DNA of 64,000 bases, from NCBI GenBank assembly GCA_965208025.1, contig OZ242302.1, positions 2,108,001-2,172,000 of the forward strand, in the 5' to 3' direction. Shown here piece after piece: positions 18,822-27,799 of the stretch. Under the pieces are notes generated by a model that saw only the letters and a program-made list of their open reading frames with translations, did not search any database and was not told the DNA's origin. The translations under genes and the position numbers were made by a program. Source of the DNA: Bin80 sp965208025 (GTDB lineage Bacteria; Bacteroidota; Rhodothermia; Rhodothermales; Bin80). Positions within the stretch are counted from its first letter, which is position 1. The number at the start of each line of letters is the position of its first letter.

Positions 18822-19577
18822 ATGCCCAAGAACTCACTCTGGATACTTGTTTTTGTACTTTCGGCTCAACTGATCTCAGGTTGCAGTGCACTCAGACAGT
18901 CCATTCAAAATCAACCCTGTATTTTGAATTCGTCTCAACCGTATGATACTGTTCATGTGAACCCCGCACTGCATTCCATCTCCCTGCACTGGAAAAACCC
19001 CGAAACAGATCAACCTTTCAAAACCATCCCAAATATCCTCGAGTGGCTCGAGAGTGGTGAGAACTCGGTCATTGCGGTGACCAATGCAGGGATCTTTGAA
19101 CCGGGACTCATTCCTACAGGTCTCTATGTGGAAGATGGCCGAGAACTTCGTCCTCTAAATCTCGAGGATGGTTACGGAAACTTCTTTCTCAAACCCAATG
19201 GTGTCTTCTTTATCCATCAGAATCAGTTTAGGATTCAAGAATCCACCAGCTTTCACGAAGATCAACCAGAGGTAGACGATGCACTACAATCAGGTCCACT
19301 TCTGTTACAAGACAATCAGATCCATCCTGCCTTCACGCGTGGCTCCACCAACTGCCGCCTACGAAGTGGAATCGGTATTTCTTCCAGTGGGCATGCCGTC
19401 ATTGCCATTAGCAATGGTGCAGTCAATTTTTATGATTTTGCCACATGGTTTCGAGACACCGCGAACGCAACGGATGCACTCTATCTTGATGGAGCAATCA
19501 GTTCTCTCTTCACAGGAGAGGTAAAAAAGATTCACAGAGAATCTTATGCAGGGTTTTTGGTCGTCACCACAAAATGA
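18822..19577 (+). CDS. Phosphodiester glycosidase (NAGPA/DUF2233) family lipoprotein
   Basis: 251 residues. N-terminal lipoprotein signal (LWILVFVLSAQLISGC). The domain runs from ~50 on: SISLHWKN, VIAVTNAGIFEPGLIPTGLY (the conserved 'NAGxF' start), GNFFLKPNGVFF, ALQSGPLLLQDNQIHPAF, LRSGIGISSSGHAVIAISNG and ALYLDGAISSLF. The ' LDGG..S' end motif appears here as LDGAISS. Family members (yigE-like, NAGPA) are secreted and act on sugar phosphodiester links. It stands alone before the tRNA gene. Confidence 0.88.
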   Translation: MPKNSLWILVFVLSAQLISGCSALRQSIQNQPCILNSSQPYDTVHVNPALHSISLHWKNPETDQPFKTIPNILEWLESGENSVIAVTNAGIFEPGLIPTGLYVEDGRELRPLNLEDGYGNFFLKPNGVFFIHQNQFRIQESTSFHEDQPEVDDALQSGPLLLQDNQIHPAFTRGSTNCRLRSGIGISSSGHAVIAISNGAVNFYDFATWFRDTANATDALYLDGAISSLFTGEVKKIHRESYAGFLVVTTK

Positions 19578-19583
19578 GAGTAG

Positions 19584-19656
19584 TTGCCCCGCCAGGATTC
19601 GAACCTGGAACCTCCTGGTCCAGAGCCAGGCGCTCTGCCAATTGAGCTACAGGGCA
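19584..19656 (-). tRNA. tRNA-Gln (anticodon CUG)
   Basis: 73 nt read on the minus strand from TGCCCTG to GGGGCA. The acceptor stem pairs TGCCCTG with CGGGGCA. The anticodon arm is CCTGG / CTCTGGA / CCAGG, giving CTG at 34-36. The T arm carries GGTTCGAATCC. CCA is not encoded. tRNA genes are common integration sites, but no direct copy of its 3' end was spotted elsewhere in the window. Confidence 0.95.
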
Positions 19657-19900
19657 GTGGATCATTTATTCAATCTCATTCAAATTGGTTCCGGTTGTAA
19701 TCCGCAATCCCATTCCCTCGTATTCGATCGGTATAACTCCACTCGGCAAGGGAATCCGAATGAACCCGAGGAAACTTTCAGAACATACTCTAAAATAGAC
19801 GTCATTGCCTCTGAAATGGATATGTCAGAGTTGGACGGGTTCGCTGAGTAACATATCTAACCTATTGTGAATCAGACTCGTAATTCGGATCCTTTACCTA
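19657..19900. other. Intergenic, likely end of the pilus operon and tRNA promoter
   Basis: Short AT-rich gap; nothing recognised. A clear stem-loop terminator for the long minus-strand operon was not found. Confidence 0.3.
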
Positions 19901-21289
19901 TCAATTTTGCTTGGCGTCCTCCAAGTGCAGGATGTACTCCCTTGCACGCTCACGATCACCAGTCCTCCGATATAATTCCGCCAAGTACTGGATCAGAGAG
20001 ATGCGCTCTCCTCTATCAAGCATGTCAATCCCTACTTCCGCCATGTGGGCATACTTGATCGCCTCACCATGGTTGTTTCTGAGAAGAAAGGCGACGTCAA
20101 ATGCTGCCCTTACAGCAATAGGCGCACCCAATGATGCACACTGTAAGAGGTAGGCAAGTGCACTACGTAAATCTCCAAGTTGGCGATGTTTCTGTGCTAT
20201 ATTGTAAGTCATCACCGCATAGTCAGCGACCAAGGAACTCTGATCAGGATTGTCCGTCACCAGATGCTGCATGAATTCAGCTGCCTCTTGCTCGGAACCA
20301 GATGCATAGGTTGCCAGCGCTAGTTGATGTTGCATCTCAACCCGGGCTGTACCACTCTGAACCTCCCCAAGCAATTGTCGCAAACCTTCTGCCGCCTTTT
20401 CAGGATTCAGTGATGCTTCGCTCAGTAGCGAATCAAATCGTTTCCGCGCTCTGAGATTTCCACCATCCCATGCCAACCATAGGCTATCTGCGTGGATGAG
20501 TGCCCGTTCCTCACTGGTGCGTTGCCAAGGCATCGCCTTGGATAAGGAGGCGCGAGCGAGCGAACCCCGATCAGCAAGTATAAACGCGCGGCTCGCACGC
20601 ACATGATACGCAAACAACGCAGCAGAATCAGGCGAGGGATGGAATCCCATCTCTACATCATCCAATGCAACCTGTGCCGCGTGATCCCAAAGTGCGCCCG
20701 CTTTCATGGCCGACTCTTCATCCCGACTCCCCTCATGTGCCTCTGCGTACTGCGCAATGAAATCATGCCGGTCCTGATTCCATAAAATCAAGCGTTCCAA
20801 AACACGGAGCTGATCCTCAATTGCACCTGACTGCCGAAAGCGCACAGCGAGGAGTTCATACACCTGTGCTAACCACTGCCTCGCCAGATCATCAAATGCG
20901 TCTGCTTCCAGAGCATCCTCAAATTTTTCAGCCGCGGTTTCCAGTAGCATAAGCGCCTGCAGACTATCGGCATCGGATAATTGGTCAAGTACTACCGCAC
21001 CCTCATTAAATGAAACGAATGCCTGTACGGTATCCCTTGTTGTTGATTCAGGTGCAGGTTTGATGAGTTGATTCGCAAGATCAGCCAATTCTCGACCTTC
21101 CTCTGCAAGATCTGCTGCCTTCTTTGCATCCTTTGGAAATGACTCCTCGGCAAGTTTCCAGGCAATTTCAACCTGAATGCTGTCTACGCCTGCCAGGATT
21201 GGGCTTGAAGGTGTAAGGGGGGCTACCATGATCTGGGAAGCACCGCACCCTGCGATCAAGAGCATCAGGAAATAGATAATGATTCTCAT
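19901..21289 (-). CDS. TPR-repeat lipoprotein, last gene of the chaperone-usher operon
   Basis: Start chosen at MRIIIYFLMLLIAGCG, a lipoprotein signal; this start sits over the stop of the preceding gene (overlap of 4 nt). Mature protein of ~445 residues is almost all helical, with degenerate 34-residue tetratricopeptide-like units (for example ALMLLETAAEKFEDALEAD, then MAEVGIDMLDRGERISLIQY and LAELYRRTGDRERAREYIL). Periplasmic TPR lipoproteins usually act as scaffolds; YbgF/CpoB next to Tol-Pal is a known analogue. Its position directly after ExbB/ExbD/TonB-like genes makes a similar coordination role plausible. Anchored in the inner or outer membrane. Confidence 0.75.
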   Translation of the reverse strand: MRIIIYFLMLLIAGCGASQIMVAPLTPSSPILAGVDSIQVEIAWKLAEESFPKDAKKAADLAEEGRELADLANQLIKPAPESTTRDTVQAFVSFNEGAVVLDQLSDADSLQALMLLETAAEKFEDALEADAFDDLARQWLAQVYELLAVRFRQSGAIEDQLRVLERLILWNQDRHDFIAQYAEAHEGSRDEESAMKAGALWDHAAQVALDDVEMGFHPSPDSAALFAYHVRASRAFILADRGSLARASLSKAMPWQRTSEERALIHADSLWLAWDGGNLRARKRFDSLLSEASLNPEKAAEGLRQLLGEVQSGTARVEMQHQLALATYASGSEQEAAEFMQHLVTDNPDQSSLVADYAVMTYNIAQKHRQLGDLRSALAYLLQCASLGAPIAVRAAFDVAFLLRNNHGEAIKYAHMAEVGIDMLDRGERISLIQYLAELYRRTGDRERAREYILHLEDAKQN

Positions 21290-22227
21290 TGTAATGTGAG
21301 TTGCATTTTGTCCCACCATGCAAGAAAGACATCATAATGGAGTACCGCATCCGTGCTGGATGCCGCTCGCTCTTCCGAGGTAATCCCGATAATCTCATTT
21401 CCACTCCGACGGGCAATTCCCACCCGAAATCGCCTCCCCTCCCTTTTGAAGCTTGGATCAACAACATAATAGGTGAGGTTGCCTTTGACAATCACAACAT
21501 GTAATTCTTCCGACGGCATTCGTGCCATTAGATAAATCTCCCATAAATCGCCCTCATATTCGAGGTGAGTAACCGAACTTAGATTGCCCGGCTGATAATC
21601 AATATGCCGCTTGATCCCTGATGGAAGCTCGGACTCTGTGATCCGCATCCATTGAATGATTGCCCTCGCTTCCTCCGCTTGAAGAACACGATTCATAGGC
21701 TCTGACGATTGATGCTCTCGTTCCAGCACCACGGTAGGAGGTTGCTGCCTTTCTGGGACTGCTGTCACGAATTGGGGAGAGTGCCGGCGTTTGGGTTGCA
21801 ACTGCTCTGAACGAGATGGTTCTCTGGCCTCTATATTTGACGATTTTGAATGCCCCCTTGACGAAACAGACGTTGACGACATTTGGACACGCCTGCGTAC
21901 CGGATTCAGTGCAGTCCTGTTCGGTTGGACCTGTAATGCACTTGACTGCACACTCCGATTGGGAATGACGAGTGATCGCTCCGATTTGATGGATTCGGGT
22001 AACTCAGGTGTACGTCGCTGAACGACTGGTGCGACCGGGATCGTTTCATTTGGGGTGGGAGTGGATAGGGAACTAAGGATCGGTGCATGACTTTCTGCAA
22101 ATGTTAAGGCTCGAGGTCTGGATGTATGACTGTGCACCTCCGCCCAAGCTGCAAGGATCCACAAAAGAAGCAGCACTATAGCTGTCATTGCACCTACAAG
22201 GATTCGTTCTTGGGTTTTTGTTTTCAT
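21286..22227 (-). CDS. TonB-shaped periplasmic protein (TM anchor, Pro/Ser linker, C-terminal domain)
   Basis: 313 residues, no family recognised by sequence. Residues ~9-30 are one membrane helix (ILVGAMTAIVLLLLWILAAW) with positive residues before it. About 40-190 form a disordered linker rich in Pro, Ser, Arg and Gln (TPTPNETIPVAPVVQRRTPE). From ~195 to the end a compact domain appears (WMRITESELPSGIKRHIDY, LEYEGDLWEIYLMAR, VVIVKGNLTYYVVDPSF). Anchor-linker-globe is the TonB/TolA design, and the two preceding genes are ExbD-like. The C-domain is not a recognisable TonB_C. Its start overlaps the preceding stop (ATGA). Confidence 0.6.
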   Translation of the reverse strand: MKTKTQERILVGAMTAIVLLLLWILAAWAEVHSHTSRPRALTFAESHAPILSSLSTPTPNETIPVAPVVQRRTPELPESIKSERSLVIPNRSVQSSALQVQPNRTALNPVRRRVQMSSTSVSSRGHSKSSNIEAREPSRSEQLQPKRRHSPQFVTAVPERQQPPTVVLEREHQSSEPMNRVLQAEEARAIIQWMRITESELPSGIKRHIDYQPGNLSSVTHLEYEGDLWEIYLMARMPSEELHVVIVKGNLTYYVVDPSFKREGRRFRVGIARRSGNEIIGITSEERAASSTDAVLHYDVFLAWWDKMQLTLQ

Positions 22228-22601
22228 GGTTGAACAGGTTCAATTGCGCATGTGAGATCAGATGCACTGCAGAGATCCAATAGCGTCACAACCTGCTGCA
22301 CAGTAGCTTCTTGTACCGGTGCGAGCATGAATTGCAAGGAGGAATGGCCCCGCAGACAATCCCCAAGTTGCTCAAGTCCACTGAACTGGCATAAATTCTT
22401 TGAGGTGTCCAACCGCTTTACCGCTCCCCTCCAGTTCTGGTCAAATGAAACACGGGCGGCGATTACTTTTTGGGATGCTGCGGACTTTCCCGGGAGAGCA
22501 ACCTGCAAGGTTGGGTTTAATTCAGCTACTGACAGAAAGGCCAATAGAAGCAGGAGTCCAAGGTCAATAAATCGTAGTAGATGTCCACTGCCTCGTTTCA
22601 T
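22224..22601 (-). CDS. ExbD/TolR-like protein 2
   Basis: 125 residues: a short cytoplasmic start, one transmembrane helix (FIDLGLLLLLAFLSVAEL) with an Asp at the beginning, then a ~95-residue periplasmic domain containing two Cys-bearing segments (LCQFSGLEQLGDCLRG and LCSASDLTC). The Asp in the N-terminal helix matches the proton-conducting Asp of ExbD/TolR. The periplasmic part is diverged from standard ExbD. Overlaps the ExbD-like gene before it by 4 nt; the pair with ExbB makes a proton-channel module. Confidence 0.65.
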   Translation of the reverse strand: MKRGSGHLLRFIDLGLLLLLAFLSVAELNPTLQVALPGKSAASQKVIAARVSFDQNWRGAVKRLDTSKNLCQFSGLEQLGDCLRGHSSLQFMLAPVQEATVQQVVTLLDLCSASDLTCAIEPVQP

Positions 22602-22966
22602 GATCTTCCACCAGAAATTTGCCGCACCCGAAATGCTGCCTGCCGGCCAAGACGCCGGACCACTTCATGAATCTCAAGCACCCTTGCCGCAGGCGCATTC
22701 CCATCCGCAATGAACTCCACTTCTGCGGGCTCTGCATCAATAAGAATTCCCAGTGCTTCCAGATCAATGATTTCTCCCGCAGGGGTGAGAATGGTGCCAT
22801 CGGCCGTGATGGTAATCTGAATGGGCATGAGGAGCACTCCATCCTCGCTTAGTTCATAGGTCACTGGTGGCTCGGGTCCAGAAGTGGTAAAGCTGGCTGC
22901 CGCCATCAGACTCAGCAGTAAGAGTAGGGTGATATCCACCAACCGCATGATCAACGATCCTTTCAT
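22598..22966 (-). CDS. ExbD/TolR-like protein 1
   Basis: 122 residues. MRLVDITLLLLLSLMAAASF is a single helix with the conserved Asp (VDIT) of ExbD/TolR. The periplasmic part shows the family pattern QITITADGTILTPAGEIIDLEAL, then AEVEFIADGNAPAARVLEIHEVVRRLG, like ExbD's '+.D..+.Y..V..++'. It partners ExbB (4-nt overlap) to form the proton-driven stator. Second Met (MRLVD) could be the start. Confidence 0.8.
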   Translation of the reverse strand: MKGSLIMRLVDITLLLLLSLMAAASFTTSGPEPPVTYELSEDGVLLMPIQITITADGTILTPAGEIIDLEALGILIDAEPAEVEFIADGNAPAARVLEIHEVVRRLGRQAAFRVRQISGGRS

Positions 22967-23616
22967 ACGTCCTCCTCCGCAATGGATAGCATACGGCTAC
23001 GGACTCTCTGAGCCCAACCCTGTGCAGATTCAATATAGCGACTCACATATCCATGCATCACTGCCTCAAAGAATTCAAGCAGTATACTGGTTACAATTCC
23101 CAACAGCGTGGAGACAACCGCAATGGCAATACCGGCAAAGATTGTCTGTGCATCACGAGTTCCCGTTGAAAACAAGGCATAGATTCCTACCAGAGTGCCC
23201 AATAGCCCGAGTCCGCCTGCTGTACTTGAACAATAGTTCACAATTCGTTGGGTCCGCTGATAGGCGGCATGAGCGGCGGTTGCTATCTCGCTGACCTCTT
23301 GCCCCATGGCTTCCGGACTGCGATGAAGTTGGAGAATGCCAGAGAGAAGCCGTGTATAGAGACTGTCAGCTGCATTGCGATGTGCACTCCATAGTGACGG
23401 GATTGAGATGGACTCCAGCTTCAACTCCCTCAGAGATCGGGCAGCCAAGTTCTCCCGAACAAGACGCACCACTCGTTGCATCAAGACGATCAGCCCAGCA
23501 ATGAGTACGGCCAGAATTGGCCACTGAAATCCACCTGCCTGACTAAACAGTTCAAGGATGGAAAAGGAGTGAACCTCTGGTGAGAGGATGGGGACTTCTT
23601 GTAAGGTGTTTGTCAT
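22963..23616 (-). CDS. MotA/TolQ/ExbB proton-channel family protein
   Basis: 217 residues with three membrane segments: WPILAVLIAGLIVLMQRVV, then GGLGLLGTLVGIYALFS and IFAGIAIAVVSTLLGIVTSILL. The GLLGTLVGI and the Thr/Ala-rich third helix are the diagnostic ExbB/TolQ pore motifs. A cytoplasmic loop of ~90 residues lies between helices 1 and 2. With the ExbD-like genes it should convert proton flow into movement of a TonB-type protein. Located 76 nt downstream of the usher gene, the widest gap in the operon. Confidence 0.9.
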   Translation of the reverse strand: MTNTLQEVPILSPEVHSFSILELFSQAGGFQWPILAVLIAGLIVLMQRVVRLVRENLAARSLRELKLESISIPSLWSAHRNAADSLYTRLLSGILQLHRSPEAMGQEVSEIATAAHAAYQRTQRIVNYCSSTAGGLGLLGTLVGIYALFSTGTRDAQTIFAGIAIAVVSTLLGIVTSILLEFFEAVMHGYVSRYIESAQGWAQRVRSRMLSIAEEDV

Positions 23617-23692
23617 TGTGCTGATAATGGATTGGTTGATGCGAAGAAAATATTCGTTGAATTAAATGACACTTGCCCATGCTGAACTTGGA

Positions 23693-25957
23693 TCATTGAT
23701 TGTCCTGTTCCAAGTCAATCGTTACTCGGATCGAAGCCTCAGCAACTTCAATCACTTGACTTGCGAGGGATTCTTGGCTGAGCTGATCTATGACCGTCAG
23801 GGTATAGCGACCTGGGCGCACATATAACGTGAATCCGCCATCACGGTACACATCTGCCCCCTCGTCCTGATTCAAGAGAATCTGGAGCCGAAGTGGGGCT
23901 CGGTCCAGATTGGTGATTTGGCCGGTCACCTGCACTCGCGGCTGCATGGGCACATGGATGATTTTTCTCCTCCCTGGATCCGTCGTGAAGCTGAACTCCA
24001 TTCCCGTGGCTGGATGGAGCAATGGATCACGAATAGACGCTTCTAGTATGCGGACCTGATAACGCTGGTAGGGCTCCAGATACGCTGCATAGAGTGCTCC
24101 GCTGTTGATGCGAGTCCATCCCCCCTGATATAACTGGGCATCAATATATGGGAGGATCTGCTCCGCATCATCCTGAACACCATTCCCATTCAAATCCTCA
24201 AATATTCGTAGTTCAACAGAGCTTTCCCGATGGCTATATGGTGCCAGTTTGATCTCTCGGTCAATATGGATGCTCCCCTGCGCCTGTTGGGAATGAGAGA
24301 ACCCATGCCTATCCCGACGCGCCCTAGCAAATAAGCTTCCCCTTGATGAGGAAATTTGGACCCGGAGACTCCCGACAAAGTTGCCAACCTCCGCATCCCA
24401 GCCCACCCGTAATCCAAGCGATCGATTCCGTTGCGGGATCAGTCCCTCTATGCCATACACCTGTTGGATATGCCCATGCTCTGCAAATGCAAACAGCCTG
24501 AAACGTGAAAAAGACCAACCTATCGCAACATGCCATCGGTGATAAGATCTGTTCTCTATGGATGAGCCATGGAGTCGTTCAAATTCCCAGCTTCCCCGCA
24601 TCAGAAAGCCATCGGAAGCGTGAAGCCAGATTTCGGGATGGATGGAGAGCTGCTGATACTGCTCCAAATAGGTCATCAGCGAACTTCTGAGGAGCGCACT
24701 GATGGACCCGTGACCAGCGGATGCAGTGATGGATGCATTCAGAGATTCCTGAGGCAGAATATCCACATGCGCATTGACATGAAGCCCCGAGCGCCAGAAT
24801 TGGAGGGTAGACCTCCAACGCGTATCTGGAATTTGCACCTCTGAGCCGAGGATGAGAAACGTCAGTGGGCTCAGCATAAATCCCACCCTGAAATCCATCC
24901 GTTCAGGGGTGCGAAAAAGAGAAGTTTGGAGTGTGAGTCTCTGATGTACACCGACCCGCAGATCTATGGATTGCTCGCCTTCAAGCGCTCGGAGATGGTA
25001 AAACACTGCACCCGGGTGTGCAAGTGATGAGGGAATAAAGAGATAGCGAACTCTTGACGTAACCTGATCTTCACTCAGCGGCTGGGTACGTACTTCCAGT
25101 TTCGTACTCCCGTACCATGCGGGGGCTTTCAACTCATAGTTCCCCTCGGCATCTGCTTGAACTTGATCCACAACCTCTCCACCAATCACCGCCTGAACGA
25201 GGGCATGAGGTTCAGAGTCTCCGCGGATGGCTTGCATCCGCTGCAAACGCACTCGGGCGAGGGGTGCATTCGTGACCAAAAGGCCCGGAATCCCATTTGA
25301 ACCATGGCTGGCCTCCACTTGGCTAAGCCATTTACTTTGTGGCTGATCATACCGATAGCGCCATGCTGCCCCATGTCCAAGATCAACTTCTACATTTCCG
25401 AAGAGTGCGCTTCCTGTAAATCTGACAGAGGGTTGAAGCTTTAATCTTCCGTCTCCATATGCATCCTGACGTAGTAGCCAACTTGTAACCATACCTCCCC
25501 AGAACCTTCGCGTGCGACCAAAAAGATGGGGACCCTGTGTATTCGTCCAACTGTTTTGCCGTTGGCGCAAGGCTCGAACATCAAAAGTGGTCGCTACCGA
25601 AGAAGCACGCAAATGTAGTCTTGGCTGATCAAAATAAAGCGAACTACCCAGACGGTCCAGGATCTCGCTCATGGAGATCTTACACGAGAAATTCTCTGGC
25701 GGGCTTGCACAGGTGAAGACATGAATATGGCGCATATCCCGCGCCTCAAACTGCGCTTCACCTAACTGTACCGTAAACCCTAATGCCTGAAAGAGCTCTT
25801 CTCCATCAACGAGAAACATCTCTCCATCGTACCACGCAGTGATGAGTTGCTCGCTTTGGGGCAGTTCCAAAAGAAGCGGTACCTCCATCAAGACCTGCGC
25901 AGTCCCGATACGCAGATTCAGAATGGTCAGGATTGCCAAGAGACTCCATCTTCGCAT
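23693..25957 (-). CDS. Outer-membrane usher-like protein (chaperone-usher pathway)
   Basis: 754 residues with a signal peptide. An N-terminal domain with MEVPLLLELPQSEQLITAWYDGEMF is followed by many alternating amphipathic strands of a beta-barrel (VRFTGSALFGNVEVDLGHGAAWRYRY, LFARARRDRHGFSHS). A plug-like unit (VVDQVQADAEGNYELKAP, STKLEVRTQPLSEDQVTSR, then YLFIPSSLAHPG) matches the usher 'V....G.Y....+P.G...+.V' element. The C-terminal part has an EF-hand-like DLNGNGVQDDAE (588-599), then two Ig-like segments. Length and order resemble alternative ushers (TcfC/CsuD-like), somewhat short of FimD (~870). Start overlaps the chaperone stop (TAATG). Confidence 0.75.
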   Translation of the reverse strand: MRRWSLLAILTILNLRIGTAQVLMEVPLLLELPQSEQLITAWYDGEMFLVDGEELFQALGFTVQLGEAQFEARDMRHIHVFTCASPPENFSCKISMSEILDRLGSSLYFDQPRLHLRASSVATTFDVRALRQRQNSWTNTQGPHLFGRTRRFWGGMVTSWLLRQDAYGDGRLKLQPSVRFTGSALFGNVEVDLGHGAAWRYRYDQPQSKWLSQVEASHGSNGIPGLLVTNAPLARVRLQRMQAIRGDSEPHALVQAVIGGEVVDQVQADAEGNYELKAPAWYGSTKLEVRTQPLSEDQVTSRVRYLFIPSSLAHPGAVFYHLRALEGEQSIDLRVGVHQRLTLQTSLFRTPERMDFRVGFMLSPLTFLILGSEVQIPDTRWRSTLQFWRSGLHVNAHVDILPQESLNASITASAGHGSISALLRSSLMTYLEQYQQLSIHPEIWLHASDGFLMRGSWEFERLHGSSIENRSYHRWHVAIGWSFSRFRLFAFAEHGHIQQVYGIEGLIPQRNRSLGLRVGWDAEVGNFVGSLRVQISSSRGSLFARARRDRHGFSHSQQAQGSIHIDREIKLAPYSHRESSVELRIFEDLNGNGVQDDAEQILPYIDAQLYQGGWTRINSGALYAAYLEPYQRYQVRILEASIRDPLLHPATGMEFSFTTDPGRRKIIHVPMQPRVQVTGQITNLDRAPLRLQILLNQDEGADVYRDGGFTLYVRPGRYTLTVIDQLSQESLASQVIEVAEASIRVTIDLEQDNQ

Positions 25958-26730
25958 TAGTTGATGTTCACCTCAATCGGCTTGGGAGTATGGAATTGGC
26001 GTTGAAGGATCACGGGGAGACCCGTATACTTGGTGTCAAATTCTAGCCTGACCTCCCCTGTGGTTGGGATGGCGGAAACGGGGATCCGTACCAGACGTGT
26101 CGTGTATATCGCCGATTCGGCTCTCCCGAGTTGATTCCCGCCTTGAACCACTCGGATCCCGCCCAAAAATGGCCATGGGCTCTGATTCTCTATGGACAGA
26201 TGCAATTCACCAGACCTGTGTTCCAGAAGTCTGGCACTCAGAATTGGCATCCCCCTGCCCTGAAAGTAGACCAACGGAGCCACGAGATTATAGACAATAC
26301 TAAGCCCTGTGGCGACTTTTGGAATCTGTTCATTAAGGATGGCGCCTCGTTCTTGCATTGCAAAGTGAATGAGGGCAATGTGCGCTCCTTCACTTGGTTT
26401 CTGGATTCGGTAGCGCACGGTCTGTTCACCCCCCGCCACAAGAATAGCGCGATCGGGGAAAAATGTCAGGTGCTTGGTAAGATCTCCTAGCTGTCCTGCT
26501 TCTCCTAATACGACCGCCGTAGTGGAGTCCGTAGAGGCAATCACGCCGTAGAGTGCACGGATGGTTACCTCGAGGCTTTCGGTCCCCTGATTGTATAGCA
26601 CGAATGCTCCATAAGGCTTCTCATCGGTAAGGACCGCATAGGCGGGGGTAACGCTGAGTGCGGCCTGAGCACCAGCATTCCAAACAACTCCATGGGCCAC
26701 CATCCATGCCCCTATCATGATTCGTAACAT
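25957..26730 (-). CDS. Periplasmic pilus chaperone-like protein
   Basis: Start set at MLRIMIGAWMVAHGVVWNAG, 2 nt after the previous stop; it gives a signal peptide and 257 residues, typical for PapD-type chaperones. The mature N-terminus (LSVTPAYAVLTDEKPYGAFVLYNQG, TESLEVTIRALYG) and the segment TVRYRIQKPSEGAHIALIHF match the first Ig-like lobe; the second (ENQSPWPFLGGIRVVQGGNQ) is Ig-like as well. A PapD-type basic pair could not be pinned down. The neighbouring usher and pilin genes support the call. Confidence 0.78.
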   Translation of the reverse strand: MLRIMIGAWMVAHGVVWNAGAQAALSVTPAYAVLTDEKPYGAFVLYNQGTESLEVTIRALYGVIASTDSTTAVVLGEAGQLGDLTKHLTFFPDRAILVAGGEQTVRYRIQKPSEGAHIALIHFAMQERGAILNEQIPKVATGLSIVYNLVAPLVYFQGRGMPILSARLLEHRSGELHLSIENQSPWPFLGGIRVVQGGNQLGRAESAIYTTRLVRIPVSAIPTTGEVRLEFDTKYTGLPVILQRQFHTPKPIEVNIN

Positions 26731-26732
26731 GG

Positions 26733-27251
26733 CTATAGCGGTGCGATTCGGACGGCTAATTCCCCCGAATAAGTCCCTTCCGCTACCCCAAACAGATGGA
26801 GCGTTCCTCCAAATCGCAGCATTGCGCATCCGTCCCTTCCCAACGCACCCACACTCCCTCCCATTACAGGTGCACCGACGAATGCACCTTCATTACACCC
26901 GTTGCTTTGGGCCCAAAATGGAGAAAAGTTGATTTCGTGGCGACTACCGATTCGTCGGAGAGGGGTAACATGATCCATACTCACCAGAAATCCGGCCTGT
27001 GCAGGCCCCTGAATAACCACCTCTCCCAACGCGTGCGCCCCAGACGCTTTGTGACTCGCATACCCTGTTGTAGGATCAAGCGTGACCACCCCTGCATCCG
27101 CCCGTTGCTGAGCAAAGTTGACCTGACGACTATTGACACTCACGGTCAGCACTCGGGGGAGCACCTCCAGTTGCACATGCATGATGCCGCTGGTTTGGGC
27201 ATAAGCAGTTGCAGCGAAAACCATAAGATAGAGTTGAATGAGTCGGATCAT
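26733..27251 (-). CDS. Secreted pilin/adhesin-like protein (DUF4402-like), third subunit
   Basis: Start chosen at MIRLIQLYLMVFAATAYAQ, giving a signal peptide and 172 residues; it lies 1 nt from the previous stop. Strand-rich mature part: VLTVSVNSRQVNFAQQ, GEVVIQGPAQAGFLVSMDH, then a loop with two Cys (SNGCNEGAF, GRDGCAMLRFGG) and a final strand LFGVAEGTYSGELAVRIAPL. The 'GTYSGxLxVRI' end and the FGG motif match DUF4402/Spore-coat-U-like pilin domains. Could be the tip subunit. Confidence 0.65.
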   Translation of the reverse strand: MIRLIQLYLMVFAATAYAQTSGIMHVQLEVLPRVLTVSVNSRQVNFAQQRADAGVVTLDPTTGYASHKASGAHALGEVVIQGPAQAGFLVSMDHVTPLRRIGSRHEINFSPFWAQSNGCNEGAFVGAPVMGGSVGALGRDGCAMLRFGGTLHLFGVAEGTYSGELAVRIAPL

Positions 27252-27252
27252 C

Positions 27253-27795
27253 TTAGCTGCAGGTTGCCGTGACCGTGATGATCCCGTTGTAGGTCCCATT
27301 CTCATCCGATAGGGTAATTCCACTGACCGTACCTCCAAACCGGAAATAGCGATTAAAAGAGCTTCCCGCACCACTGGCCGTACCCGAATACGAGACGGAG
27401 TTGATCCTCGCATAGCCACCTCCTGACGAACTGGATTGAGCCCAGCTTCCAGAATATGACAGACTCTCCCCCGAAAATTGTAGAGTACTTGGGAACGCGC
27501 TGGATACCGTGTAAGATGAGACATTCTCACCTCTCAACCGGACTTGACCGACACTGCTGGATCCGCTGTACGACAGCTCCGTAGTGATGCCCCCCGTTTC
27601 GGCTGAGATGGAGATATCTTTTGATCCTGTACCCGGCTTCTCAACGATCCCATAACTAAGAGGCGCATCACTTGAAACGATACAGGTTGGGGAGGGGGCA
27701 GAGAGGGAAATGGACACTGGAACGGTAGATGATTGCCCAAGCGTGGGAGTTCCTCCCAAGAGGCAAAGAAATAAAAGAGTGAGCAGTGGTTTCAT
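27253..27795 (-). CDS. Secreted pilin-like protein (DUF4402-like), second subunit
   Basis: Start at MKPLLTLLFLCLLGGTPTLG (signal peptide), four nt after the previous stop. About 180 residues, Ser/Gly-rich. Two Cys: near the start of the mature part (SPTCIVSS) and at the C-terminus (VTATCS), as in Ig-like pilin folds closed by a disulfide. The C-terminal NGTYNGIITVTAT strand is the usual pilin end in these families. Likely major fibre subunit. Confidence 0.65.
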   Translation of the reverse strand: MKPLLTLLFLCLLGGTPTLGQSSTVPVSISLSAPSPTCIVSSDAPLSYGIVEKPGTGSKDISISAETGGITTELSYSGSSSVGQVRLRGENVSSYTVSSAFPSTLQFSGESLSYSGSWAQSSSSGGGYARINSVSYSGTASGAGSSFNRYFRFGGTVSGITLSDENGTYNGIITVTATCS

Positions 27796-27799
27796 GTGG

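Noticed and set aside
19584..19656. tRNA-Gln as attachment site of an integrative element
   Set aside because: No second copy of the tRNA 3' end and no intact integrase beside it were seen, so it is not called as an att site.
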